The translations under genes and the position numbers were made by a program. A DNA stretch of 64,000 nucleotides from CAWEDP01 sp963807925. Lineage in GTDB: Bacteria > Acidobacteriota > Vicinamibacteria > Vicinamibacterales > CAVVIG01. This document shows positions 32,716-41,633 of the stretch, one piece after another (within the stretch, counting starts at the first letter, position 1; each line of letters begins with the position of its first letter). Location: contig CAWEDP010000002.1 of NCBI GenBank assembly GCA_963807925.1, positions 1,922,001 through 1,986,000 of the forward strand. The letters are read 5' to 3'. The notes under the pieces were generated by a model. That model was not told where the DNA came from and searched no databases. It was given only the letters and a program-made list of their open reading frames with translations.

Positions 32716-33906
32716 TCAGGTCGGGCGCGATCCGGCCGGAAGACCCGTCGGCGCGGCCCGGGCCGGCGCGGCGGGGCGCCGGGCGGCGTTCACGATCGCA
32801 TCGGCGGCGCGGCGGCTCGCGCCGGGGCCGCCCAGGCGCTCGCGCACGCGGGCCAGCCCCTCCCGCAGGCGGAGGCGGCGCGCCGGATCGTTCAGGATCG
32901 ACAGCGCCTGGTCGGCGACCGCCTCGGGCGTGAACGCGTCCTGAATCAGCTCCGGCGCGATCTTCTCGCCGGCAATCAGGTTCACCATCCCAATCGAATC
33001 GACCGTCACCAGGCGTCGAACGACCCGGTACGTCAGCGCCGATACGCGGTAGACGATCACCATCGGCGTATCGTGCAGCGCCGACTGCACGGTCGCCGTC
33101 CCGCTGGCGGTGAGGGCGAGGTCCGCGATGGACAGCACGGCATCGGTCCCGCCCTCGACGATCGAGAAACCGCTGGCTGGGCCCGGCGGGACGCCGCCAA
33201 ACAGCGCGTCGTCGAGGTTGGGGGCGCGCGCGACGACGAACTGCACCCCCGGCGCGCGGGCCCGAATCTGGCCGGCCGCCGCCAGCAGATCGGGCAGGAT
33301 GCGGGTCACCTCGTTGGGCCGGCTGCCGGGCAGGATCGCGATTCTCGGGCGCCCATCGGACCATCCGTACCGGCGCAGCACGTCGTCGCGCGGGGGAGAT
33401 TGCGCGAGCTCGACGAGGGGATGGCCGACGAACCTCACGGGAATGCCGGCATCGCGATAGAGCCGTTCCTCGAACGGAAAGATCACCAGCACCAGGTCCG
33501 CGATCTCGCGCATGGTCTTCAGGCGGCCGCGGCGCCACGCCCAGAGCTGCGGGGCGATGTAGTAGACGACCGGCACGCCGAGGCGCTTGATCCGGCGGGC
33601 CAGCCGGAAATTGAAGTCGGGGAAGTCGATCGCCACGAAGGCATCGGGAGGATCGCGGCGCGCCGACTCGACGAGGTGCCGGAGCATGGCGTAGGACTGC
33701 GGCAGTTTGCCCACCGCTTCGGTGAGCCCGGTCACCGACAGACGGCGATAGTCGCCGAGCAGTTCGCCGCCGGCCGCCGCCAGCTCGGCGCCGCCGAGGC
33801 CTCGCACGTGAGTCGACGGATCCAGCGCGCGCAGCTCGCGCGTGAGCGCCCCGGCGTAGAGATCGCCGGACGGCTCGCCGCACGACAGCATCAGGCGCAG
33901 CGTCAA
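32716..33906 (-). CDS. lpxB: Lipid-A-disaccharide synthase LpxB
   Basis: 396 residues, near the family norm of about 380. It has the opening LSCGEPSGDLYAG, the DFPDFNFRLARRIK motif, YYIAPQLWAWRRGR and the GSRPNEV donor-site loop. LpxB joins UDP-diacylglucosamine and lipid X to make the lipid A disaccharide at the inner face of the inner membrane. The frame starts at a TTG (33906) overlapping the stop of the M16 gene as TTGA; an ATG five codons in (33891) is an alternative. Presence with lpxD marks a lipopolysaccharide-type outer membrane. Confidence 0.96.
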   Translation of the reverse strand: MTLRLMLSCGEPSGDLYAGALTRELRALDPSTHVRGLGGAELAAAGGELLGDYRRLSVTGLTEAVGKLPQSYAMLRHLVESARRDPPDAFVAIDFPDFNFRLARRIKRLGVPVVYYIAPQLWAWRRGRLKTMREIADLVLVIFPFEERLYRDAGIPVRFVGHPLVELAQSPPRDDVLRRYGWSDGRPRIAILPGSRPNEVTRILPDLLAAAGQIRARAPGVQFVVARAPNLDDALFGGVPPGPASGFSIVEGGTDAVLSIADLALTASGTATVQSALHDTPMVIVYRVSALTYRVVRRLVTVDSIGMVNLIAGEKIAPELIQDAFTPEAVADQALSILNDPARRLRLREGLARVRERLGGPGASRRAADAIVNAARRPAAPARAAPTGLPAGSRPT

Positions 33907-36260
33907 CTCGCCGGGCGCTTGAAGAGCGCGGCGTCGAACGGCGGGTTGATCGTGATGGTGGTGACGTGACGTTCCAGCGTCGGCCGGCCCGCGACGCGCA
34001 CCCGCGCGGTGTACGCGATCTCGACGCCGTCAACCGGCCGGTAGTCGGTGAAGATCTCCTCCACCACCGGCTGGCCCGGACCGCCGATGACGTAGCTCTG
34101 CTTCGAGACGAGGCCGGTGTCGGCGTCGATGTACAGGATCATCGGATCGAGATCGTTGCTCGAGACCTCGAGCGCGTGGCGCACGGTGCCTGTGTCGCCC
34201 TTCACGTCGGGAAGCGCCCGCGCGCGAACCGAACCCTGCTCGGCCGCGAGCAGCACGGCGATCGTGTCCCGCCGAAGGCTGGTCTGCAGATCGCGGATGT
34301 AGCGCTCGGGCACTTCCTGCACGCCGCGCGGGTCGCGGACCCACGCATGCACGCCGTCGTATACCTGCAGCGTGGATCCTTCCGGCAGACGCGTCTCCAC
34401 GCGCACGTGATCGGGATACTCGAGGTAGGTCGTGGCGTCGGTCTCCTGGGTCCGTCCGTCCGGCGCGGTCATCGTGGTCCGGGTGCCGGCGGCGATGCGC
34501 TTCACCGCGCGAAGCCTGTCGAGGCCGCCCTTCGCGGCAATCGCCCGATCGAGGAGTCTCTTCGCCTTCAGGCCCTCCTCGGCGGTGATCGCCGGCGCGC
34601 CCGGCGCTCCATCGCCCTGCGACCACCGCGCCCCGGGAGCCGCGGGCGACCCCGGCGGCAGACCCGGGGCGGAGGCGGCCGGCGCGTACTGCGTGCGGCG
34701 CCCGGTGGACGACCGGAAGCGCGGCAGCGCCGCGGGAGCGGCGGCGGGCGTGGTGCGCTTGAAGTCGGCGGCCGTCAGGTCGAGGCTCGGAAGCTCGATC
34801 GTCTCGTAGCTGTTGAACCCGACGCCCCGCAGCGACCCTGCGAACGCGCTCGCGTTGCCGACGAGCACCACCGACAGGCGATCGGGCCTCAGGTAGGTGC
34901 GTGCGACCCGCTGGATGTCGTCGACGGTGACGGCGTTCACGCGCTCGCGGAAGTTCTGCAGATCCTCGATCGGGAGCCCGTAAAAGACGACGTTCAGCAC
35001 CTGCATGGCGATGGCGTCGGGCGTCTCGATCGTCAGCGGGAAGCTGCCCGTCAGGTACGCCTTCGCATCGTCGAGCTCGCGCTGGCTGACCGGCTCGCGC
35101 TGCAGGCGCCAGATCTCGTCGAAGGTCAGGCGCAGCACCTCGGCGGTCGCCTCCGAACGCGTGTTGGTCTGCGCGACGTAGTCGCCGGCTTCCTTGAGGG
35201 TGTCGAAGTTGGCCTGGGCCCCGTAGGTCAGTCCGCGCTGCGTGCGCAGCACGTTATGGAGCCGGTTGCTGCCCTCGCCGCCGAGAATGCGGATGGCGAG
35301 GTTCATCGCCATGTAATCGGGGTGCTTGCGCGGGATCCCGATGTTGCCGACGCGCACTTCGGTCTGCACGGCGTCCGGCTTGTTGACGACGACGAGGCGG
35401 CGGGTCGGCGCCGGCGGATCGATCAAGGGCTCGACGGGAATCTCGCGACGCGCCCAGTCGCCGAACACCTTGTTCACCGTGTCGAACGCCTCGGCGGCGG
35501 TGAGGTCGCCGACGACCGCCAGAATGGCGTTGTTGGGCGCGAAGTACTTCCGGTGGAAGGCGAGCAGATCCTCGCGCGTGATGCTGTCGATCGACTCCGG
35601 CGTTCCGGTGTGCGGCATGCCGTAGGGATGGAACCCGTAGACGAGCCGGTCGAAGACCGCGTCGGCCACGTATTCGGGATCCTCGAGGCTGACGCGCAGC
35701 CCCGACAGCGCCTGCGCCTGCTGGCGCTCGATCTCGGCCTGCGCGAACGCGGGATGGCGGGCCATGTCCGACAGCATGCGGGCGCCGGTTTCGAAGCTGT
35801 CCTTCATGACGATCATGTTCAGATACGTCACGTCGGTCGCCGCGCCGGCCCCCATCGCGCCGCCGATGAAATCGATTTCGTCGTTGAGCTGACTCGCCGA
35901 CCGGGTCTCGGTGCCCTGATCGAGCAGCGACGCCAGCTCGTTGACCAGCCCCAGCTTGTTCTTCGGATCCGACGCGCTGCCGGTGCGAATCAGCAGCCGC
36001 ATGCTGACGGCCGGCTGCTCGTGGTGGAGCACCGTGATCACCTGCAGGCCGTTCGGCAGCGTCCGCATCTCGTAGGGCGGGAACCGCACCTCGCGCGCCG
36101 CCAGCGGCCGCGGCGGCCGCTCCGAGGGCCACGGACGTCCCTGGGCGGCCGCCGACGAGGCGATGACGACCAGACCCAGGGCGACGACCCACGATTTCCC
36201 GCCGCGCTGTCCGCCGGTATGGCCCATATGCCCTCTGGACGCCGGTGTGGCGCCTCGCAT
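33903..36260 (-). CDS. M16-family peptidase homologue lacking the zinc motif, with C-terminal extension
   Basis: 785 residues. A signal-like hydrophobic segment lies at residues 24-39, and an M16 domain pair spans about 60-480. Where an active M16 enzyme has HxxEH, this one reads LVNEL (in LGLVNELASLLDQGT), so both histidines are gone and it should not bind zinc. The region LTYGAQANFD is the substrate-binding R/Y-type motif. Residues about 560-785 form a further beta-rich domain resembling an outer-membrane lipoprotein-sorting fold. It overlaps the active partner gene by one base (TGATG), suggesting an inactive/active heterodimer as in MPP-like pairs. Confidence 0.87.
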   Translation of the reverse strand: MRGATPASRGHMGHTGGQRGGKSWVVALGLVVIASSAAAQGRPWPSERPPRPLAAREVRFPPYEMRTLPNGLQVITVLHHEQPAVSMRLLIRTGSASDPKNKLGLVNELASLLDQGTETRSASQLNDEIDFIGGAMGAGAATDVTYLNMIVMKDSFETGARMLSDMARHPAFAQAEIERQQAQALSGLRVSLEDPEYVADAVFDRLVYGFHPYGMPHTGTPESIDSITREDLLAFHRKYFAPNNAILAVVGDLTAAEAFDTVNKVFGDWARREIPVEPLIDPPAPTRRLVVVNKPDAVQTEVRVGNIGIPRKHPDYMAMNLAIRILGGEGSNRLHNVLRTQRGLTYGAQANFDTLKEAGDYVAQTNTRSEATAEVLRLTFDEIWRLQREPVSQRELDDAKAYLTGSFPLTIETPDAIAMQVLNVVFYGLPIEDLQNFRERVNAVTVDDIQRVARTYLRPDRLSVVLVGNASAFAGSLRGVGFNSYETIELPSLDLTAADFKRTTPAAAPAALPRFRSSTGRRTQYAPAASAPGLPPGSPAAPGARWSQGDGAPGAPAITAEEGLKAKRLLDRAIAAKGGLDRLRAVKRIAAGTRTTMTAPDGRTQETDATTYLEYPDHVRVETRLPEGSTLQVYDGVHAWVRDPRGVQEVPERYIRDLQTSLRRDTIAVLLAAEQGSVRARALPDVKGDTGTVRHALEVSSNDLDPMILYIDADTGLVSKQSYVIGGPGQPVVEEIFTDYRPVDGVEIAYTARVRVAGRPTLERHVTTITINPPFDAALFKRPAS

Positions 36261-37618
36261 CAGTTCCCCGCCGGCCGGTCGGGCAGCAGCGTCAGCACCA
36301 GCCGGTTCTCCGGCGTGAAGTAGGTCTTCGCCACGCGCTGCACGTCGGCCGTCGTCAGCTTCTGGAAGATGTCGAACTCGCCGTCCGCCGTCTTGATGTC
36401 GTGGTGAATGACGACGGCGTGAGCGAGCATCAGCGCCTTGTCCTTGATCGACTCGCGGCCCAGGATGTAGTCGCGCGCGAACTGGTTCTTCGCCCGCTGC
36501 AGCTCGCGCTCGGTGATCGGCTCGGCCTTCAGCCGATCGAACTCGGCGACGAGCGCGTCAATTGCCTCCTCGGGCCGGTGGCCCGGCTGGATGAAGGCGA
36601 CGGCGTAGAACAGGTTGGGATCCTCGATGATGTTCGCGTCTCCCGAGGCGGCGAGCGCGATGCCCTTGTCGTACACCAGGCTCTTGTAGATCCGGGAGCT
36701 CTGGCCGTCCGACAACACCTTCGAGGCGATGTGCAGCGGATAGGAATCGGGGTGGCCGTCGTAGGTGATGTGATACGCCACGACGACCGCCGGCAGCGGC
36801 CACGGCTCGCGCAGCGTCACCCGTTTTTCGTGCGTGGACGGCGGCTCCCTGGGGATGTCGCGGGGCACGGGGTGCCCGGCCTTCGGCACGCGCCCGAGAT
36901 ACTGCGTCACCAGCTGCAGCGCCTGCGTCGTCTCGAAATCGCCGACGAGCGCCAGCGTCGCGTTCTCCGGCACGTAGTACGTGTTGTAGAAGTCCCGCAC
37001 GTCGTCGACCGACGCGGCTTCGAGATCGACCATGCTGCCGATGGTCGTGTGCTTGTAGGGATGAACCGTGAACGCCTGGTCGAAGATGATCTCGGAGAGC
37101 CGCCCGTACGGCTGGTTGTCCACCCGCATGCGACGCTCTTCCTTGACGACCGCGCGCTCGTTGGCGAAGGTCTCCCTGTCGATGCGCAGCGTCGCCATCC
37201 GGTCGGCCTCGAGCCACAGGACGAGCGGCAGATACTGGGAGGGCACCGTCTCCCAGAACACGGTGACGTCGTCCTGGGTGTACGCGTTGCTCTGGCCGCC
37301 GACCGAGGCAATCATCGATGTGTGGCCTTCCGGGTCGACGTTCTTCGAGCCCTTGAACATCAGGTGCTCGAACAGGTGCGCGAAGCCGGTGCGGCCGGGC
37401 TTCTCGTCGCGCGATCCGACGTGGTACCACAACTGCGCGTGAACGATTGGCGTCGAGTGATCCTCTTCGAAGATCACCGTGAGGCCGTTCGACAGCGTGG
37501 TGATCTGGTACTGGAGCTTCGGCGGTCTGACGGCCGCCAGGAGCGCGGCGCGTGCGCCCAACCAGGCGAATGCCACCACCACGAGACACAGAACGGCCCG
37601 GGACACTCGCGAGCGCAT
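36260..37618 (-). CDS. Active M16-family zinc peptidase
   Basis: 452 residues with a signal peptide (residues 1-28). The inverted zinc motif HLFEH lies in GFAHLFEHLMFKGS, and the distal glutamate is in the ERAVVKEERRM region. The second M16 domain follows (LPAVVVAYHIT, SDGQSSRIYKSLVYDKG). Expected to degrade peptides in the periplasm, working with the zinc-less homologue encoded next. The ATG at 37618 is well placed. Together with the next gene this is the common bacterial arrangement of paired beta- and alpha-like subunits. Confidence 0.93.
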   Translation of the reverse strand: MRSRVSRAVLCLVVVAFAWLGARAALLAAVRPPKLQYQITTLSNGLTVIFEEDHSTPIVHAQLWYHVGSRDEKPGRTGFAHLFEHLMFKGSKNVDPEGHTSMIASVGGQSNAYTQDDVTVFWETVPSQYLPLVLWLEADRMATLRIDRETFANERAVVKEERRMRVDNQPYGRLSEIIFDQAFTVHPYKHTTIGSMVDLEAASVDDVRDFYNTYYVPENATLALVGDFETTQALQLVTQYLGRVPKAGHPVPRDIPREPPSTHEKRVTLREPWPLPAVVVAYHITYDGHPDSYPLHIASKVLSDGQSSRIYKSLVYDKGIALAASGDANIIEDPNLFYAVAFIQPGHRPEEAIDALVAEFDRLKAEPITERELQRAKNQFARDYILGRESIKDKALMLAHAVVIHHDIKTADGEFDIFQKLTTADVQRVAKTYFTPENRLVLTLLPDRPAGN

Positions 37619-37688
37619 ATCGTGATTATGCGCTACAACCGGTGAAAACCGGCGCCACGTCCTCCCCTTCAGGCGTCCCGGATCGCGA

Positions 37689-38498
37689 CTAGCGGCTCAG
37701 CAGCCTGAATCCCATCAGCCCCCACTGCATCGGCAGCTGATCCACCGGATCGGCGTCCACGCGGCGCTCAACGCCCGCGAACAGCTCGATCGCGCCGCCG
37801 CCGGTCCCGACCAGTCGCAGGCCCATCTCGAGCCGCCCGCCGGTCTGCGTCCCGCGATCCGGAACGGTGTCGTCGACCCCGAAGGCCTCGCCCGTTCCGT
37901 GCACGAAGACGCCGACACGCGGCTTGAGGGCCTTGCGGACGGTCACGTCGGCGTCTCCCGTCCACCGGTAGTCCACGAAGGAGTGCTGCACGATGGCGCC
38001 GCCGCCGACCCGCGCATCCACCGTGAGGCCGCCCATCTCGACGTGGCGCATCGCGCGCGCGCCGAGGACGTTCCAGGCAATCGCGAACTGCTTGGGCCGG
38101 TCGCTGAGGTGACGCGACACGTGGTGGAAGACCGCCGCGACCTCCGTGGCGCCCCAGCGGTACGAACCGGAGGCCTCGAGCAGGTAGTACGCCTGGTTGG
38201 GATCGAAGGGCCGGTACTCGCTGCCGAGCACCGGGTGATAGTCGGCCAGGATCGAGACGCGTCCCTTCACGAAGTCGAACATGTCCAATTCGCCGCCGAA
38301 ATAGGCGTCCCACGAGAAGCGCTGGTCGTCGCCGGAGAGCGAGTTCGCGCCCACGCGAAAGATCGATCGCGGCATGAACTCGGCATGCGACGACGGGGGA
38401 GCGGGCGTCTGGGCGAACGCGGGAGCGGCGGAGAACCAGACCAGCAGGCACACGGCGGCCGCCGTGTGCCCGATCAACGATCCAGGGGTGTCCTGCAT
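37689..38498 (-). CDS. Outer-membrane beta-barrel-like protein of unknown function
   Basis: 269 residues from the ATG at 38498, which lies inside the end of lpxD (25-base overlap). Residues 1-30 are a signal peptide (AAAVCLLVWFSAAPAFAQT). The mature part shows regularly spaced amphipathic strands (SRRFSWDAYFGG-like start, YYLLEASGSYRWGATEVAAVF, GGLTVDARVGGGAIV), an RGTQTGGRLEMGLRL segment and an aromatic-poor end at FRLLSR. No family is recognised with certainty; the pattern suits a small porin-like or DUF-type barrel. Coupling to lpxD suggests an envelope role. Confidence 0.6.
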   Translation of the reverse strand: MQDTPGSLIGHTAAAVCLLVWFSAAPAFAQTPAPPSSHAEFMPRSIFRVGANSLSGDDQRFSWDAYFGGELDMFDFVKGRVSILADYHPVLGSEYRPFDPNQAYYLLEASGSYRWGATEVAAVFHHVSRHLSDRPKQFAIAWNVLGARAMRHVEMGGLTVDARVGGGAIVQHSFVDYRWTGDADVTVRKALKPRVGVFVHGTGEAFGVDDTVPDRGTQTGGRLEMGLRLVGTGGGAIELFAGVERRVDADPVDQLPMQWGLMGFRLLSR

Positions 38499-39529
38499 GC
38501 CGTGAGTTTCTCCTCGAGCTCGGCGATGCGCGCTTCGAGCCGCGCGAGGCGCTTCTTGAGTGCCGGGAGTTGACGGAATACCGCGGACGATTTCAGCCAG
38601 TCGCGGTTGGGGATGGCCGGATAGCCGGAAATGAGCTCGCCCGCGTCCACGGAATTGGGAATGCCGGTCTGCGCCGTCGCCACGACGCCGCGGCCGATTC
38701 GCAGATGACCCGAAACGCCGACCTGGCCGGCCAGGACCACGTCGTCCTCGATGACCGAGCTGCCGGCGACGCCGACCTGCGCGGCGAGCAGTGCGCGGTG
38801 TCCGACCGAGACGCCGTGGCCAATCTGCACCAGGTTGTCGATCTTGGCGCCGGCGCGAATCCGCGTCTCGCCGACCGGCGGCCGGTCGATCGTCGTGTTG
38901 GCGCCGATCTCCACGTCGTCCTCGATGACGACGTCGGCGAGCTGCGGGATCTTGAAGTGCGAACCGTCCGCCTGCGTGACGAAGCCGAATCCGTCGCTGC
39001 CGACGACGGCGCCGTTCTGCAGAATCACGCGGTGGCCGATCGTGACGCCTTCGCGGACAGAGACGTTGGCATGCACCACGCAGTCGTCGCCCAGTCGCGC
39101 GTACGGCCCGATCACGACGCCGGGATAGATCGCCGTTCGGGCGCCGATGCGCGCGCCGGTGCAGATCGTGACGAACGGGCCGATCGCGACGTCGCCGCCG
39201 ACGACGGCGTCCGGCGCGATCGAGCTCAGGCGGTCGATGCCGGCCGGCGGCCGCGGCGCCTGGCGGAACAGGCCCAGCGCCTGCGCGAAGCTGAGATGCG
39301 GGTTGTCGCTGCGGAGCACGGCGCACGGCGCCGGGCTCGGGTCATCGCTCGCCAGGATCACCGCCGAGGCCGCGGTGCGTCCGAGCAGCGGGTGATAGCG
39401 CGGGTTGGAGAGAAACGTGAGATCGCCCCGCTGCGCCTGCTCGAGGCCCGCGACGCGGACGATGTCGACGTCGCCGGAGCCGGTATCGAGCCGGCACTGC
39501 AGCCGCTCGGCGACCTCGCGCAGCTTCAA
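38474..39529 (-). CDS. lpxD: UDP-3-O-acylglucosamine N-acyltransferase LpxD
   Basis: 351 residues from a TTG at 39529 that overlaps the upstream stop as TTGA. The N-terminal uridine-binding domain is followed by a left-handed beta-helix of hexapeptide repeats (IGPFVTI, IGARTAI, IYPGVVI and so on). The catalytic histidine lies in KIDNLVQIGHGVSVG. The C-terminal helix is Arg/Glu-rich. LpxD adds the second acyl chain in lipid A synthesis in the cytoplasm. It is not beside lpxA, fabZ or lpxB here, unlike the usual gene order. Confidence 0.96.
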   Translation of the reverse strand: MKLREVAERLQCRLDTGSGDVDIVRVAGLEQAQRGDLTFLSNPRYHPLLGRTAASAVILASDDPSPAPCAVLRSDNPHLSFAQALGLFRQAPRPPAGIDRLSSIAPDAVVGGDVAIGPFVTICTGARIGARTAIYPGVVIGPYARLGDDCVVHANVSVREGVTIGHRVILQNGAVVGSDGFGFVTQADGSHFKIPQLADVVIEDDVEIGANTTIDRPPVGETRIRAGAKIDNLVQIGHGVSVGHRALLAAQVGVAGSSVIEDDVVLAGQVGVSGHLRIGRGVVATAQTGIPNSVDAGELISGYPAIPNRDWLKSSAVFRQLPALKKRLARLEARIAELEEKLTACRTPLDR

Positions 39530-40410
39530 CGGACCCTCTGGACCGGCCGGGCATCCGCCGTCGACAGCGCCGGCCGGCCGGCCTGTTCCCAGGCGCCGAG
39601 AATGATCCCGGCCGTCGCCGTGATCGAGGCGGCGAGGCGCTCCTCGAGAATCGTCCTGACGCCGGCGAAGAACCTGTCGAAGTACGCCTGGTCGTACGCG
39701 TCGCGGCCGGCAATCGCGTCCTTGTCCGCCTTGAGAATCGGATCGACCGACCGGTAGCTGGTCAGGAGGACGTCGAAGGCGGCGTCGCGCGGATTCACGA
39801 TCGGCCTCGCGGGCGCGGGACTCACGGTCAGCCGCGACTCGTAGCGTTCGAAGAGATCGCGCTCGAACCGCGCATGGATGCCGCGGTTGCCGGTGAGCTG
39901 GCCGTCGTAGTTGTTCGTGGCGTGGAACGGCTGGTGGGCGTCCTGCATGTAGTGCGAGGCGACGCCGGCGAACAGCACGACATCGCTCGTGGTGTACGCC
40001 GAGCCCTTCGTGAACCCTTCGAACGCCCGGCGCAGGTGGCCGAACTCCTCCGCTTCGCGCCACGGCAGCAGGCCGATGCGGCGGAGGTCGCGCATGCCGA
40101 ACTTCTCGATGGCGGCGCCGTACTCGTGCGGCAGGGCCACGAACGGATAGGGGCCGAGCGCGGGATCGCCGAAATCGACGAAATGGTTCGGATCGTCCTC
40201 CCACCCGGCGTCGCGCCACAGATCGGGGTCGATTGACCGGATGACGATCTCGTCGCGGAAGCGATCCAGGAACGGCTTGAAGTCCGACGGCAGCAGATCG
40301 AGCGCCCGCCGCGTGATGTAGCGGTGCGCGGCGAATCCCCAGGCGAACGACGAGGTGGGCGACGCCGCGAGCATCGCGAGCGAGGTCAGCGCGACGACCG
40401 CTTTTCGCAT
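39526..40410 (-). CDS. S1/P1-nuclease or phospholipase C-like zinc protein, secreted
   Basis: 294 residues with a signal peptide ending ...SFAWGFAAHR; the mature N-terminal Trp24 is the residue whose amino group binds zinc in this fold. Other ligands visible: HRYIT, DPNHFVDF, HYMQDAHQPFH and GIHARFE. This is the all-helical trinuclear zinc fold shared by S1/P1 nuclease and bacterial phospholipase C. Whether it cuts nucleic acid or lipid cannot be told. It is translationally coupled to lpxD. Expected in the periplasm or secreted. Confidence 0.82.
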   Translation of the reverse strand: MRKAVVALTSLAMLAASPTSSFAWGFAAHRYITRRALDLLPSDFKPFLDRFRDEIVIRSIDPDLWRDAGWEDDPNHFVDFGDPALGPYPFVALPHEYGAAIEKFGMRDLRRIGLLPWREAEEFGHLRRAFEGFTKGSAYTTSDVVLFAGVASHYMQDAHQPFHATNNYDGQLTGNRGIHARFERDLFERYESRLTVSPAPARPIVNPRDAAFDVLLTSYRSVDPILKADKDAIAGRDAYDQAYFDRFFAGVRTILEERLAASITATAGIILGAWEQAGRPALSTADARPVQRVR

Positions 40411-40434
40411 GTGACTATATTAAGCTGCAATCGA

Positions 40435-41535
40435 ATGGACAACGTGACGCATACGCTGTTCGCGCTGACGCTCGCCCGCACGCCGCTCGCGCGCGCCGGC
40501 CGGGGCACGACGGCCACGCTCGTGCTGGCGTCCAACGCCCCCGACATCGACGTCGTGTCGGCGATCGGCGGCGCCCAATCCTACATCCGCTGGCATCGTG
40601 GACCGACCCACGGCCTCGTCGGGGTCGTCGTGCTCGGCGTCGTCACCGGCGCCCTGGTCCATCTGGGCCTGCGCCTCTTCGACCGCTCTCGCGAACAGAA
40701 GCCGCGCGCCTCGCTGCCGATGCTGGCGGCCATCGCCACCATCGGCGTGCTGTTGCACGTGGTGATGGACTTTCCCACCTCCTACGGCACGCGTCTGCTC
40801 AGTCCATTCGACTGGCACTGGCTGGCCTTCGACTGGATGCCGATCGTCGACGTGTACCTGCTGGCGGCGCTTGCGGCGGGCCTGCTGTTCGGCGGCGCGT
40901 CGGCGGCCGGACGGCGGAGAAACGCCGCGATTGTGCTGGCGCTGATGGCCACCAACTACGGCGTCCGTGCCGCAGCCCATCATCAGGCGCTCGTCGTCGC
41001 GCCGCGACTGTTCGGCCCGGCGCTGCCGTCGGCCTGCGAGGGCTCGACCTCCACGGGCGGGATCGTCGAACGGTGGCCGGCGCGGCTTGCGACGACGCCG
41101 CCCGCCGGCGGACGGCGGTGCCTGGTTCAGCTCGTCGCCGTACCGACCTTCTTCTCGCCGTTCAAATGGCGCGTCGTCGCCCACATATCCAACGCGTACG
41201 AGATCCACGACGTGGATCTGCTCGACGTGCGGTTTCGCCAGCCCGCCGACGCGGCCGAGGCGATGTGGCGCACTACGCTGCGCGTGCCGAACGTGTGGAC
41301 GCCCCCGGTCTGGAGCGCCGCGTCCACGTCGCTCGGGCGCACGTTCCTCGGGTTCTCGCGGCTCCCGGCCGCGCGGTCGTTCGTCGACCCGTACGGCACC
41401 GCGACCGTGCGGTGGAACGACATGCGCTTTGTCGGCGCGCGCGGATCGCTCGGCCTCGCCCAGAGGGACCCGTTTTCGGTCCTCATCCGGCTCGGTCCCG
41501 ACGGCCGGGTGCTCGCGGAGCAGTTGACTCCCTGA
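40435..41535 (+). CDS. YdjM-like membrane-bound metal-dependent hydrolase
   Basis: 366 residues from the ATG at 40435. The N-terminal half has about four membrane segments and the family's MDNVTHTLFALTLAR start, NAPDIDVVS, WHRGPTHGLV and HVVMDFPTSYG motifs, with His and Asp residues that would bind metal. The C-terminal half (about 200-366) is soluble and beta-rich. The YdjM/YbcI family is named as predicted inner-membrane metal hydrolases, of which E. coli YdjM is LexA-controlled; substrates are unknown. It is divergent from the S1/P1-like gene across only 24 bases. Confidence 0.8.
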   Translation: MDNVTHTLFALTLARTPLARAGRGTTATLVLASNAPDIDVVSAIGGAQSYIRWHRGPTHGLVGVVVLGVVTGALVHLGLRLFDRSREQKPRASLPMLAAIATIGVLLHVVMDFPTSYGTRLLSPFDWHWLAFDWMPIVDVYLLAALAAGLLFGGASAAGRRRNAAIVLALMATNYGVRAAAHHQALVVAPRLFGPALPSACEGSTSTGGIVERWPARLATTPPAGGRRCLVQLVAVPTFFSPFKWRVVAHISNAYEIHDVDLLDVRFRQPADAAEAMWRTTLRVPNVWTPPVWSAASTSLGRTFLGFSRLPAARSFVDPYGTATVRWNDMRFVGARGSLGLAQRDPFSVLIRLGPDGRVLAEQLTP

Positions 41536-41550
41536 GGCTCGGGGCTTGGG

Positions 41551-41625
41551 GCTCGGAGGTGCTCCGGTAGTGTCCGGCTTCAGTAGCTCGGAGGTGCTCC
41601 GGTAGTGTCCGGCTTCAGCCGGACC
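41551..41625. repeat. REP-like palindromic element, copies 2a and 2b (tandem)
   Basis: A 33-base unit (GCTCGGAGGTGCTCC followed by GGTAGTGTCCGGCTTCAG) occurs at 41551-41583 and again at 41586-41618, period 35. Only the second copy continues into CCGGACC and so completes the palindrome. The first 15 bases of each unit resemble the GGGGCTCGG repeats that start the spacer. It separates two convergent genes and ends nine bases before the efflux-adaptor stop. Confidence 0.7.
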
Positions 41626-41633
41626 TTATGCGA

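Noticed and set aside
38474..40219. Long frame that begins inside the S1/P1-like gene and continues into lpxD
   Set aside because: The first part is antisense-like Arg-rich text out of frame with the S1/P1 gene; only the part from the TTG at 39529 matches LpxD.
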